A DNA stretch of 64,000 nucleotides from Brettanomyces bruxellensis (taxonomy: Eukaryota; Ascomycota; Pichiomycetes; Pichiales; Pichiaceae): NCBI RefSeq assembly GCF_011074885.1, contig NC_054689.1:2872443-2936442 (forward strand), given 5' to 3'. Position 1 is the first letter of the stretch. The number at the start of each line of letters is the position of its first letter. This document shows positions 10,362 to 21,511 of this stretch, piece after piece. The notes below the pieces were generated by a model. It was not told where the DNA came from. It searched no databases and saw only the letters and a list, made by a program, of their open reading frames with translations. The position numbers were made by a program, and so were the translations under genes.

Positions 10362-10883
10362 TTAGTTGAAGGCAAATACCTTCTTGATTTTTTGTAAAAA
10401 CTTGTGGCCCCTATTGTTGGATGCATTATCCTGCAAGTTTTCCACATAACTCCTCCCAGAGGCACCCGAATGAACTGGAGAAATGTTGTGATCTATGTCC
10501 TCTCTTATGGTTGTATTCATCACATCGTTGTTGCTTTTATCCTTCTTATTTCTCCACACCATATTTCCTGCACCGCCTCGTCCCACCGAGTACACCGGCC
10601 GTAAATCCCCCATTTCGTGATCCTGATTCTGGGCATCCTCTCTATTTCGTGTCGTTAAAGGGTCCTCCTTCACTTTGTATATATTTCCGGCTCCACCACG
10701 TCCCGCTGACACTGTATAATTCCCCTCTTTGTCTGCCTTAAAACTTCCGCTTTTATTCTTTCCTTTCCTTATTCCCTCCTCCTGGAGAACAACCTCATTT
10801 TCTGCTTTCTGTGCCGTATTGGCATTCATCATATTACCGGCGCCTCCTCTGCCTACCGAAAAAACTGGATCAAGTGACGGCAT
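10362..10883 (-). CDS. Par32-like protein with RGGAGN repeats (DUF3602)
   Basis: The 173-residue hydrophilic protein carries three copies of the motif GRGGAGN at residues 11-17, 61-67 and 101-107. This motif defines the DUF3602 family, which includes yeast Par32, a phosphoprotein that responds to TORC1 and nitrogen state and inhibits Mep ammonium permeases. The C-terminus (KFLQKIKKVFAFN) is basic and could form an amphipathic helix. It is shorter than S. cerevisiae Par32 (about 295). The family link is firm; orthology to PAR32 itself is inference. A gene-poor island begins just upstream. Confidence 0.75.
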   Translation of the reverse strand: MPSLDPVFSVGRGGAGNMMNANTAQKAENEVVLQEEGIRKGKNKSGSFKADKEGNYTVSAGRGGAGNIYKVKEDPLTTRNREDAQNQDHEMGDLRPVYSVGRGGAGNMVWRNKKDKSNNDVMNTTIREDIDHNISPVHSGASGRSYVENLQDNASNNRGHKFLQKIKKVFAFN

Positions 10884-11725
10884 AGTAATATAATTGTGTG
10901 TGTGACTGTGAGTTCGTATGCTAACGCTGCGTTATTGTAAAAGGGCTCCCTTGCTTGAAATAGCTCAAAAATTCAAAGCTTTTTTTTACCTGATTTTGAT
11001 CCAATGTGAATTTCTTGTTTGCTGGCGAGTGAAAATACAAAAGATAAGACGATTTGTTTGAAAACTGACCATGAAAATGTCAATTGTTAATGAAGAAAGC
11101 GCTAGTTTGTTCAAATAGACAATATCTATCAAGATCTGGCCCAATTAGCTCTTTAAGAACGGTTGCGTAATTAATCTAGGGATGGAATTCTTTCTGTATT
11201 TATATTGCAGTAAAAATGAGTGACCCCTTTTGGATGTGGCCATCGCTTGTGTCAATCCAAAACTTTCCGGGCATTGTTCCCATCCTTATTTTTTTTTCCG
11301 TCTCCCCTCCCTTCCAAAAAAAAGTTTCCCTATTAATTACTCGTGACATGAAAATTTTCCTCCGGGAGTTTTATTCCCCACTCCTTAGGAAAGGCCGCAA
11401 TCACTTGGGAGTGGGCGGATCAGCTAAAAAAAGCTTAATGCTCCTAATCCTAAAGATAGCAACGGTGGATGGTATATTATTCTTTCTGAAAATTGCATGG
11501 GACTTTGTTGTGGCTCCTTACATTTTGAATTTATACATCTTCCTCGAGCCACATAAATGAACATAACCATATACGTCAATCTATGAAAGCTAAAAATGTA
11601 CATCATTATTCTACTTTTATTCAGTTTTGTGTGACCTGAGATTTCCGGTTTTCTAATTTTTCAATTTCCATCATTTTTTTGGAATGCATCATGACCATCT
11701 CATCGCCCTCATTCATTATTTTTTT
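10884..11725. other. Intergenic region upstream of the PAR32-like gene
   Basis: No supported gene. A plus-strand frame at 11216-11560 (114 codons) has biased hydrophobic composition and no recognisable motif, and is taken as spurious. Several homopolymer T and A runs are present. Confidence 0.4.
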
Positions 11726-12475
11726 TGTCAGAAACTAAATAATAGGGACAGTCTGTACGAGCGAATAGAATAACATCAATCACTATATATCGGCAAGATA
11801 AAATCCCTCAGTTGCTAAAGTCTAATTAATCAACAAGCTCTCTGACAATGTCAGCGAATGGATTCGCATGAGTTCTTTGAAACGTAATTCTGAAGAGATG
11901 TTAAAAGAATACTGTTCTAAACATTTTGATCTTCGCAACGTTTTCTCTTCGTACCCCCGGAGATATCATAGATGCGTCGACAGTCGCGTCTACATAAAAC
12001 TGCACTGCCTTGTTATGCCAAGAAAACCTCGCTCATAAGGATTAAGGGTATTTAAGCATGTACATTTTACCTTTTTACTTTAGTTCTTTGCCCTTTCTTC
12101 TTTGGCTCTTTTACTTTTATACTTGTCCTTCCCTTAGCCTTAAAAACACTCAATATACTAGTTAGAACGAGAAACTTCATAAAGTAATCTGCGTCACACT
12201 TGAACTAATTCACATAAATATTACAGTAGCCTCGTTATTGTTATTTTCTCTTATCTGCCTGTCTCTTCAGTTGCACTATAATACTCTCTGAGAAATATTC
12301 GCTTTCTATCTATATATTTGTTAGAGAAAATATATCTTGGATGTTTCTAGAATATTCATTGCAACTGAATAACGCCTCATAAGAATTTCACCCACATAGG
12401 GAGCTATATAATTACATTATCTTTCTCAGTGGATGCCTCTGCACACTTCATATGAAACAGAATATCATCAGAGAT
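11726..12475. repeat. Dispersed LTR-like repeat, copy 1 (family E)
   Basis: The segment begins TGTCAGAAACTAAATAA and shares long stretches with 20690-21077 in the same orientation: first about 11726-11830, then about 12225-12475. Shared landmarks include CTGTCTCTTCAGT, TTTCTATCTATATAT and TGTTTCTAGAATATTCATTG. A middle part of about 390 bp is absent from copy 2. The TG start and dispersed occurrence suggest an old LTR; no associated coding region was found. Confidence 0.55.
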
Positions 12476-12544
12476 AAGAATATTACTTAGTGAAAGGTAC
12501 GCACACCGAAACGTATATCGGATATATACACACAGATCCCAACA

Positions 12545-13372
12545 GTTATTTGTGCTATATAATGTTATACAATGTGTCCTTAGATAACCTAAGCTTGTTA
12601 ATACTTAAGCGCCTTTAATCAAATATGTTCTCGTACAAGATCCCCAACGAAAACTAACTATTCCTGTAGAAACCGTTAAATTTCTTGTTAAACTCTTCCT
12701 AACTGCATTTCAAGGCAAACTATCATTCATAAGACAATTCGGGGTAGAGATAGATGCTAGTATATATGTCTGTTCTGAATGCAGTAAATCTACCGCACAA
12801 CGATTCTAGACCAGAAAATGCAGCCAGCATTTTCCTTTGTTTCCCAGACGACAAACAGTGTCTAGTCATATGATTCTCCACATTCTGAAATTTCCTTCAG
12901 CAATAATGACCAATTGTTCTATGATAAAATAATAAATGATTCTGTAATAACTACTCCCAGATAGGCAAATGTGACCGTTTCCCAGGCAAGTCTTTGGACT
13001 CTGGTCCAGCCTTGCTCGATAAAGCTGACGGTTCGATCTCAGTCCTCGTGACCAAACTCTGAGCTCAATCATGCCGATTAAAGCCAAACATAAGAAAATC
13101 TTTTGTCAAATTAGTCAACCAACTTCCGTCAGCTAACCAAGCTCAGTTGATCGTCGTACCCAGCTAATTTAATTCAGCCAGATTACCTAGTCCCGATAAG
13201 CTCGCTTGCTTGCTTTTCGGTGATATACAAAATTATACCGGATAAAGCCAGAGATTGGTTTGGTTCCAGAATTTATCGGTTATTTTCTGCGTCTATTGAC
13301 GCGTCTTCCCAAAATTCTGAGAACCAAGCTTCTACTCAGTTGGGCGTCAAAACTATTGCCTCCTATCGCGGA
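12545..13372 (-). repeat. Decayed solo LTR of copia family B
   Basis: The plus strand here aligns along its whole length with the reverse complement of the 1094-bp LTR of element B (compare 57405-58310). Shared blocks include AACGATTC near 12800, the CAGACCAGAAAATGCAGCC-like block at about 12810, GATAAAGCC at about 13242, and the TCAAAACTAT stretch near 13350. There are many substitutions and indels, and roughly the first 45 bp are missing. It is therefore a far older insertion than the near-identical B LTRs at 41.8, 47.5 and 57.4 kb. The 73-codon frame inside it is not a gene. Confidence 0.8.
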
Positions 13373-14077
13373 TTGACCTTCAATATTTCTATTTTTTTGA
13401 AAAATCCCTATGTTCCCTATTTTCCCTCTTTTTTTTTTTTTTTTTCACATGTAATAAAATTGTTGATGTAATACATGCATAATTACCGTTGGGCCTAATA
13501 TATCTGGGCGCAAAATCTAATCATCAAAAGCACGTTCCCTGTTTCTTCATGTAGTGGCATGTGACTTTCACAATCATAGATGGTCAATGAGAGAAACTTT
13601 TCTGCTAGCATAGGATATGAATAAACTTGTAAGGTCAGTTATCATTGAAATTAACCACTACTTCAACACCAGACTTGATTTCTCAACTTTATATTTGTCT
13701 AATTCATTCCTCAGTAATCTGCTATCCTTAATGTTCCGGCTGTTTGATTTTACTTTCTCTCGTGTTAATCTTCAAAATTGAACCGAACTGGGAAAATCTG
13801 AGCATACACTTCCACTGTTTAAATTTTTTGGAAAAAATAAGAAAGATCATAATATTGTAATACAAAAGAAGTGATCAAGCATAAAGGGTCGTCAAACGTT
13901 AAAAAGTTAGATCACAAAAGAAGTGATAAAACATAAAGGGTCGTCAAAAGTTAAAAATTCGGATCAAGAGATAAAAAGAATGATCTGATCATAGCAGTAA
14001 TAGTCATGAACATACACACCAAAAAAAGGTAAAGTTAAGCACATTGTATGAGGGTGGCATATATGGCTTAGTTAAGC
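13373..14077. other. 3' flank of the permease gene, with poly-T run
   Basis: AT-rich sequence with a run of about 17 T at 13429-13445 and a 52-bp tandem duplication near 13862. No gene was recognised. Confidence 0.4.
13862..13965. repeat. Tandem duplication, 2 x 52 bp
   Basis: Two adjacent 52-bp units (13862-13913 and 13914-13965) share ACAAAAGAAGTGAT and CATAAAGGGTCGTCAAA, with a few differences. They lie about 110 bp beyond the 3' end of the permease gene. Confidence 0.75.
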
Positions 14078-15838
14078 TTATTTATCGCCTTCTTTCTCAA
14101 TATCAACCTTACTATCTTCAATATCACGATCGGCACGGATATTGGCAAGTTCGTTAAGTTTCTCCCTATCGAATTGCTGAAGCATTTTAGCGTTGTTGAA
14201 TGGATCGACAACGGTGCTCTTGAACTTCCTTGCAGAAACTTTCTCCTCGAATAACTGATCAATATCGGCAAATGTTCTGCCTTTGGTCTCTGGCAAATCG
14301 AAAAGTCCCCAGACAAACCAAATGGTTGCAAATGCAGCCCAGAATAAGCCAGATTTTGCACCCCAGTTCCACTGTGTTGAGTTTAATTGGTAAGGCACCA
14401 TGAATGCATCAAAGATACCAAAGAGATTGTAAAGATTTCTTGCGATGATAACAGTCTTGGTTCTCACTCTTCCTGAAGGAATTTCTGTAACGATACAGTA
14501 TGTAACGGGTCCAACAGTACAATCATAAACGAAACTAAGAACCAATAATATAGAACCACATGTCCAACGGACAGCATTAGTCTGTTTAACAAATCCTAAT
14601 ATTCCCATGATCCATAATAAGACACCTTGGCAGAATGTGCCCCAGATATAAAGGGTGGCACGACCAAGATTGTTTGACACAAACCATGAAACAATAGCAC
14701 CAATAATACCGATACAGTACTGAATGATACTGAAATCAAACGAGTATGATGTTGAGAGACCAGCTTTTTCGTAGAAATATGTCGATGAACCCATCAAACC
14801 ACAGCCTGTAAGCATTTGTCCAATCCAAACCATACTTGCAATTCTGGTTCTTCTGATATGCTTTTTGCTGAAACATTCCCGATAGGATCCAATATCCCCG
14901 TCCGCTTCCTCTTTATCACTAGTGAATTTCATTCTCTTTAACATGGTGTCAATGACTATTTCTTTTTGATCCGGATCCTTGATAGTAAGAAGTCTGCTAA
15001 GACTATGAGCTGCCTTAGAAACTCTGTTTTTCTTAACAAGCCACCAAGGTGACTCTGGTGCACAGAAAATAGCTATTGCAATAGGAACTGGCCAAATCCA
15101 CATGAGTCCGTAAGGAAGCCTCCAACCCATATCAGAGTGTGCTAAATTATCCTGTGAATTCTTCATGATACCAGATCCAAACAACTGGCCAAGAAGCCAA
15201 CAAACGTTAACATAACTGGTAAGATAGAATCTCATTGTCATAGGACAAACTTCAGAAGCATAGGAAACAGCCAAAGTCTGGAAGAATCCCCAAGGAATTC
15301 CACAAAGAATTTGACCAGCACAGATCATACCAAGTGACTTTGCAAAGAAGATCAAGAATATAAAAACAGCTAGAGAAAATAATGAACCAATTAAAGTGTA
15401 ACGATAACCGAACCTGTCTGCAACAGTACCAGCAATTTGCAAACCTATAATTTCTCCAACGTTGGCACACATTCCCATTGCAGATTGCCATTTTGCTGGA
15501 ATTTCCCACACTTGTGACTTAGGATTCCAAACACCAAACCGCTCACAAAATATCGGAAGAGCGATCATTGATAAGCATGTATCATATCCCTCCATAATAA
15601 TACCACTAGAGATGACAACAGACCAGATAGCTGATTTAGGATATGTAGAGAAAGCCTTCTTGAATCCCATCTCTTTCTCATCCTTTTCACCTTCTTTGAC
15701 CTGGTCAGAGGCACCTATGAAACGTGCAATAATTTCGTCATCAATATTTGAAGGAACGGAGAATTCTAACTGCTCATCCTTTCCCTTGTCAATATCTAAC
15801 TGCGAAGATGAACTATCGTTTTCTTCGTTGGTAGTCAT
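14078..15838 (-). CDS. MFS sugar permease, alpha-glucoside (maltose) transporter type
   Basis: The 586-residue protein is a twelve-span sugar porter. The polar N-terminus (1-65) is followed by family landmarks: GTVADRFGYRYTL after span 2, PESPWWLV near residue 260 before the central loop, and PETKGRTFADIDQLFEE after span 12. The PESPWWLV form and the overall length match proton/maltose symporters such as Mal31, Mph2 and Agt1. It would import maltose or related alpha-glucosides across the plasma membrane. No maltase or MAL activator gene lies nearby, unlike classical MAL loci. The gene stands alone in a 10-kb island of relic repeats. Exact substrate cannot be told from sequence. Confidence 0.85.
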   Translation of the reverse strand: MTTNEENDSSSSQLDIDKGKDEQLEFSVPSNIDDEIIARFIGASDQVKEGEKDEKEMGFKKAFSTYPKSAIWSVVISSGIIMEGYDTCLSMIALPIFCERFGVWNPKSQVWEIPAKWQSAMGMCANVGEIIGLQIAGTVADRFGYRYTLIGSLFSLAVFIFLIFFAKSLGMICAGQILCGIPWGFFQTLAVSYASEVCPMTMRFYLTSYVNVCWLLGQLFGSGIMKNSQDNLAHSDMGWRLPYGLMWIWPVPIAIAIFCAPESPWWLVKKNRVSKAAHSLSRLLTIKDPDQKEIVIDTMLKRMKFTSDKEEADGDIGSYRECFSKKHIRRTRIASMVWIGQMLTGCGLMGSSTYFYEKAGLSTSYSFDFSIIQYCIGIIGAIVSWFVSNNLGRATLYIWGTFCQGVLLWIMGILGFVKQTNAVRWTCGSILLVLSFVYDCTVGPVTYCIVTEIPSGRVRTKTVIIARNLYNLFGIFDAFMVPYQLNSTQWNWGAKSGLFWAAFATIWFVWGLFDLPETKGRTFADIDQLFEEKVSARKFKSTVVDPFNNAKMLQQFDREKLNELANIRADRDIEDSKVDIEKEGDK

Positions 15839-18800
15839 GGTTCTTTTATCCTGAACTTTTAGAAGCTCTTTTGATAACTGTATTTTTGATTACTTATGAG
15901 ATTACTAAAATATAATAGAGAAGTATCATTGTTGATCAAAACATAAGTTCCTACCTCTCCTATTTATATGTTTGACTCCGTTAAGCGGTTAGTTATAGAA
16001 TTATGCAAACTTGATTTGTTCCTCGAAACATTTTCCCCTCATCAGCAATAGAGAGGAGCGTTTGAACAATGGTTGCAATCATAGGTGATAGCTAAGTTAT
16101 GTAGCCATTCTTGCTTACTGAGGATTAATTCAACGGTGGACTATATTCCGATTTTAATGAAGGATAAAAGGAAGTTGTACGGGGATTTGTGTGAAACAAA
16201 GTAAAAAGTTCTTCGGATATTTCAGTTTTAAGATGGTGAATGATAGTAATGGTAACAAAACCCCAATTGTAAAAATGAACTTGTTCTTAAAGTTGCAATT
16301 ACTTATTGTGTGAAGTAAATGAAACAAAGAATTGTAAGAATATAATGGATATTGTTTTAAGTGTACTTATTATACACCTCAACGAAGGATAACGTACTTC
16401 CAAAGGAATCAGGTTGTAAAATCTTTCATGCAGAATCATATTCATGTCCCTGAAATTTCTGAGTGACCTTCTTTTTTTATTCAATCTAGGGTTGGTCAAT
16501 GAAATATTTCGATTAACATATTCCTTGGCACAATACGTATTGAAATCAAAACAAATTATAGAATTTCTTTCTACCCCACGGGGAATCCTACAGTTTTAGT
16601 GACATTATTTTGTTGTACAAAACTCGTACGCCCTATCATTTGAATGAATGTGTGTTAGTTCCTCTGATGAGTTACACTAATTGTTCTTTTGAATAACTAT
16701 GCTAATAATCACAATATACGAACTTCTTGTTATCTAAAACCAAAGCTATACCCTCAGTTAATGCTTCAAAGAGAGAGTCAGTCATCATGTATTTTGTTAT
16801 TGGAATCATTCAATTGTGAGCCCTAATGTCTCAATATACACAAATATGCGTTTTTTTTCTTTTTCGTTGTTCTCTTCCTTACCCCGTTTACTTCTCAGAC
16901 TGAATTGGGCTTGCGTAAGGAGTATCAATAATGCAAATTGTCCAAAGAAGAAGACAACTGTTGAGGGAAAGAAATATTTTGGTACTGCTTTTCGCTATGT
17001 CGCATTGTTCATAAGGACAGTGTCAGATTTTTTTTCCCTCAATTGGCTCCCATTATTTTTTGCGGCAGCTCGACTAATTTGACTGAACGGCTGCTGCTTG
17101 ACCGAATGGTCGCAAAAATAGAAAAAGATTACAATAAGAATGTTAATAACAAAAGTAGTGAATAAAAACCGCCAAAATTTAACAATGCAATCAAAGTTTG
17201 TCTTGGTCCTGTCAGATTTTACATAAAGCCGCAGGTGAAAAGTCTACACAATCATCTTCTATTCTTTAGATTACCACCAGACAGCGTATAATTCGACCAA
17301 CTTTCGATAAAATATACACAAAGTGAGTATAAACTATGGATAAGACTTTATATTAATTTGGGGCCAATTTTTCCAATTATGAAATGTAAGATAAAAAGGT
17401 ATAGGGGAAAGAACAATTTTGAAGAAGATGCGGTCCGTAGCTCAACTTGAAAAAACAGTCAGATACCCCGATTAACCTTAGTAAATCAAGTTGGACAAAA
17501 ATCCGAACAAGTCTGATTTATGAATTACTCTATCCATTGTGTGGCACTTCAATGTAATAACCATCCTTTGAAGAAGTCTGGTTATATGATTGTACGAACT
17601 ATTTTTCGTCGCTTTGGGGAATTTTTTTTTCGAAATTCTCTTTTTGTTGACTTCTCAGTGTTCAATCGAGCGAAACATGGGCCAATGGACAATATATGCT
17701 GGAATACGCTCCTTTGTTTGTTCTGATTCTTGGCGATTGCACATAATATTGTTTGACTTCAGCTGTCTCTTCACAGGGTTCGTTTTTTTTTTACTAGAGT
17801 TAGCAAAATTGGACAAGAATGAAATATGTTTGATACGGTCGGTAGCTAACTCAATGTACTTTCGTTGGTTTTAGCAGAAATGTTACTTCGTACTTCGTAC
17901 TTCGAACTATATGATGCATAAATCTTGGACCAGCAAGTAAAAAAAGCTTATATGTTAATTTTTTGCTATGGTAATTTATTATAGTTGACGTAAAAGTAAG
18001 AAGAAGGGGGTTGACTCTTATCCATATTCCTTCCCTGTCCAGGTGAAACTTCGAGATTTCCGCTTTCTTGAATGAGCGAAGAAGAAAAAAGCAGCTCGCT
18101 TTTATTTACTGATTATGTCTGAAAATATAATTTTTGTCTATTGTATTTCTTTTCCATGTCAAATGCACGAAAAAGTTTAGGTTTGAGCAACCACTTTTAG
18201 GGACTCAAAACTTTTTCTAAATAACGTTGGACTAGCTCAGAACTTGCAGTTGAAGCTTTGAAAATAAATCCCTGTGTAACTCAACTTACAATTCTTTAGC
18301 GGATAGTTCTATCATATATTCATATATGTCTTTGTGAAAACAATTCCAGCAATCGGCTATATTAGTATTCGGATTGATGATACTCGATTCAAACAAAAGA
18401 GCCTGATGCTCTGATAAAAAGGCAACTTCCTGTTATCATTGCCAAGAAATGCACAATTGCCCTAAAAAAGGAAGCTCAATCAATTGTTGAAGTACGGTTC
18501 AAGATATATTTCAGCTTTATAGCAATCATTCCACCAGTACAGAGTCACGATATATTGATTTGGAGTTGCAGATCCCCGTTTGCAGTTGTACTGGGGGTGA
18601 GTTTCGTCAATTCCAAGTACTTTGATTTTGCTGAACATACTTATTTTGAAGTATAAAATATTCTCCATTTAAATTGATACCCGTTTGCTCCCCCATATTC
18701 TATGAAGTGGTTTCCTTAATCAAGTATGCTGCATACTAATAGGTAATGAGAAGATCATAAAACAAGTAATTTTTCACCACATTGTGAAAGCACCTACGTA

Positions 18801-19328
18801 CTTTATCGGTGGATTTCTTAAAATCCAACAATCCACCAATGCATCTACCATACATACATTTTGAGAATTTTTTGAGAATTGATGCCACACGGAGAATCCA
18901 AGTTGTGAAGAAGGATAGATACCTGAGTTTTGTTGAAAACGGTACTATATAAGTATTGTTACCTTTTTTCTTAAAAAGCTGAAGAAAAACGACCGATTGC
19001 ATTTTAATTTGTCTTGAACCTTAATTTCATACCAATTGTATTACACGTTGACAATATATGCCATATTGTTATCAATGATTGTTATTAGTGTTTCTGAGGT
19101 TTATAACTTCACCAGGAAATAGTATCTGGTTAAAAAGATATACCATTCTTACACTGAATTATTAGCTTCACATAAAATTTATGTACCATTCATTTTATGA
19201 GTAAGTTGTTCAGAAGCTTTAATTTCATTGGATTTAATGTCTTCTCTATCATCAGCCTTTGTTTCCCAAACACACCGACTATTCTCATAAGAGAAAGCAA
19301 AAAGTGATAGAAATCAATAAAAACACAA
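15839..19328. other. Gene-poor 3.5-kb region
   Basis: This AT-rich stretch begins with the permease promoter. Only short frames occur. Minus-strand frames at 18480-18668 and 18736-19002 look somewhat protein-like (for example KVLGIDETHPQYNC) but I do not recognise them; they may be pseudogene debris. The motif CGGTCCGTAGCT (about 17432) recurs as CGGTCGGTAGCT (about 17838). A short TTCGTAC microsatellite is at 17886-17905. Confidence 0.4.
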
Positions 19329-20420
19329 TGTCACAATACCATTGAATGAATATAAACTCGAAATATAAGTGATTTCGTTCGTCAATAAACTTAAAAGAGG
19401 ATAACTTACAGGTTCAGATCAGGTTGCACAAGGAGCGTGTCAATTTCTCATCAATGTCAAATCATCTACACGTTGGCAGAGTCCAAAGGAATTTATAGCG
19501 CTTATTATAAGTATTGGACAATGTGTAGTGAAGACACAACCTCATGAGTTTGCAGCTGGTAATGCTCTAAGAACAATTTCAGCTCTAGTACGGGGTGAAA
19601 TGAGTGATAGTAGTGCTTCATCTTCAGAAGACAATGTACCTGTTAATACTGCAATGTTCCATCTTTTAGTTCCACCACCAGATAAATAAGATCAAGAGAA
19701 AAGTGCAAAACAGAGCCGGAGGAACAAGAAAGTGGAGAGAAAATACAATTCAATGTCTATAGTGATCCAAGGAATAAGAGATTTAATAGATGATATTACA
19801 TCAGGTCATGAGAATATATCACAGATGACAGTTGAAATGATATATGACAACGAGGTGTCCCTCACTCCGACCCCAGGCTCTGGAATTGTTCTTAATCCTT
19901 TACTTAAAGCCGGTTAAAAGCGGAAATTCACAGTCTTGATTACAGAAAATTACCCAAATGATATCAAGCTTTATCATAGAGCAGCGAAAAGCTGGCTGAG
20001 GCCAACATAGAAACGTTTATAATACCGTATTCCATTATTTATGCGGTCATATCAGATTTTGGGAAGGTTTCTTATTGGTGCCGGAGCAGTTTTTGCCAAT
20101 GGCAATTGTATGACAGCTTCAGGTATTGCTACTGCTTAGGAATGTGCTAAATAATACCTCACATCTGTTTTTACCGTTGCCAGTTTGTATAAATTCTCCC
20201 CAAATTGTCCATTTGACAGAGATGCACTTATAGAAGTCTGAAATTCAGGTAGAGAATTTGCCTTACAGAAATTCCGGTCTTGTTGGTAAGTGTGAAGTCA
20301 CCAATCCTATGTTGTATTATGCTTCACCCAAATTCATCGACACATATATCACAAACATTGGCTAATTTTATTTATAGAAAAAATTGTGCTTGATAACTAT
20401 CGGACTGAAGATCTGAACTT
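19329..20420 (+). pseudogene. Pseudogene of eIF2B beta subunit (GCD7-like)
   Basis: Conceptual translation gives, in order, pieces that match eIF2B beta: FVNKLKRG (about 19369), QPHEFAAGNALR (about 19540), IQGIRDLIDDI (about 19765), DNEVSLTPTPGSGIVL (about 19846), KFTVLITENYPND (about 19923), FLIGAGAVFANGNC (about 20069), FTVASLYKFSPNCPFD (about 20170) and FIDTYITNIG (about 20332). Intact Gcd7 is the guanine nucleotide exchange factor subunit acting on eIF2. Here the frame is broken by many stops (for example near 19687 and 19915) and shifts, and the catalytic family's VVIPDSAVFA segment is degraded. It therefore cannot make the protein. An intact copy must exist elsewhere in an essential-gene sense. 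It lies next to a family E repeat. Confidence 0.85.
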
Positions 20421-20689
20421 TTCATTATTTGGTTCATGAAATATTCATGGCCTTTGTCATCCATATTGTTTTTCTGCATCTCTTTTCTTTGAGAACCGGT
20501 TTGTATGGATGAAATTGCAATGAGTGAGATGCTTATAATGTTATCTTCTTAATCTTCTGTATGACTTTAGTTTGTCAAGAATAAACGTCACTTATGGTGA
20601 TTGATATATTTCAGTGTACAGGTGTTGGAATATTTTGACATATCAAATCTTATTGATCGCTTCTTTTTTTCACCCTTATTTGTTTTGGG

Positions 20690-21077
20690 TGTCGAAACCT
20701 AAATAACAAGGATTGTCTGTACGAGTGAATAGAATAAGATTAATCACTATATATCAGAAAAATGAAATTTCTCAGTTGCTAGAATTATCTCAAACTCTAG
20801 TCAATCGATAGGCTCTATGATAGATAACTTTTTTCTCGTTATTTTCTGTAATCTGCTTGTCTCTTCAGTCAGTTGTACTATAACATTCTCTGCCAACAAG
20901 TTGCTTTCTATCTATATATTAGTTAATGAAAACATATCTTGAATGTTTCTAGAATATTCATTGCAATTGAATAATTGCTCATAAGATTTTCACCCACATC
21001 TTGAGCTATATAACTAAATTATTTCTCTCTGTGGAATGTCTTTACGCACTACCTGTGATATAGAATATCATAGGTAG
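20690..21077. repeat. Dispersed LTR-like repeat, copy 2 (family E)
   Basis: The segment begins TGTCGAAACCTAAATAAC and aligns with 11726-12475 in the same orientation, with an internal deletion of about 390 bp relative to that copy. Shared landmarks include TTTCTATCTATATAT and TGTTTCTAGAATATTCATTG. It lies 435 bp upstream of MPH1. Confidence 0.55.
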
Positions 21078-21511
21078 CCGCAAATTCCCTCCCCAACGAG
21101 AACTGGTTATATTATTACATTCTTCAAGAATATATATATAAAGGCTGTATTGACCTTACTAGTATTCGGGTATACATATTTCAGATAAAGCCGTTAACAT
21201 TATGGAGGATAGGACCAAGTATTGAAATCTGAGATGCCCCCATTGATGAATGGAAATGGTGGTAATTGTAGATTCGAACATATTGAAACATCTTTTCAGA
21301 ATTATGCTCACTAAAAATTTTCCTCCGTATTTATGTACTCAGATGTCATTATTTATGCGTCGAGATCGACATAATTTGCTTTTTGCGACTCCAGGCCGGT
21401 ATTTTATTTACGCGAGCGCGATATAATTTCGTGTCTCAGTACATAGTTGATTTTAAGCAATCTGAACTACTAGTAAACCGCATACTTGAATTTTGCTTCT
21501 TTTCGTAGCAA
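21078..21511. promoter_or_regulatory. MPH1 upstream region
   Basis: Non-coding sequence between the family E repeat and MPH1. It includes ATATATATATA at about 21131 and GCGTCGAG/GCGAGCG stretches near 21358-21420 that may contain MCB-like ACGCG sites. The promoter role is inferred from position only. Confidence 0.35.

Noticed and set aside
11216..11560. Plus-strand 114-codon frame
   Set aside because: Biased composition, no motif, region otherwise non-coding. Not supported as a gene.
17886..17905. Short repeated units that might suggest a CRISPR or satellite
   Set aside because: Only three TTCGTAC-type units without spacers; a simple microsatellite in a eukaryotic genome.
18480..19002. Two minus-strand frames (62 and 88 codons), somewhat protein-like
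   Set aside because: No motif or family recognised; short and in a decayed region. Mentioned as possible debris only.
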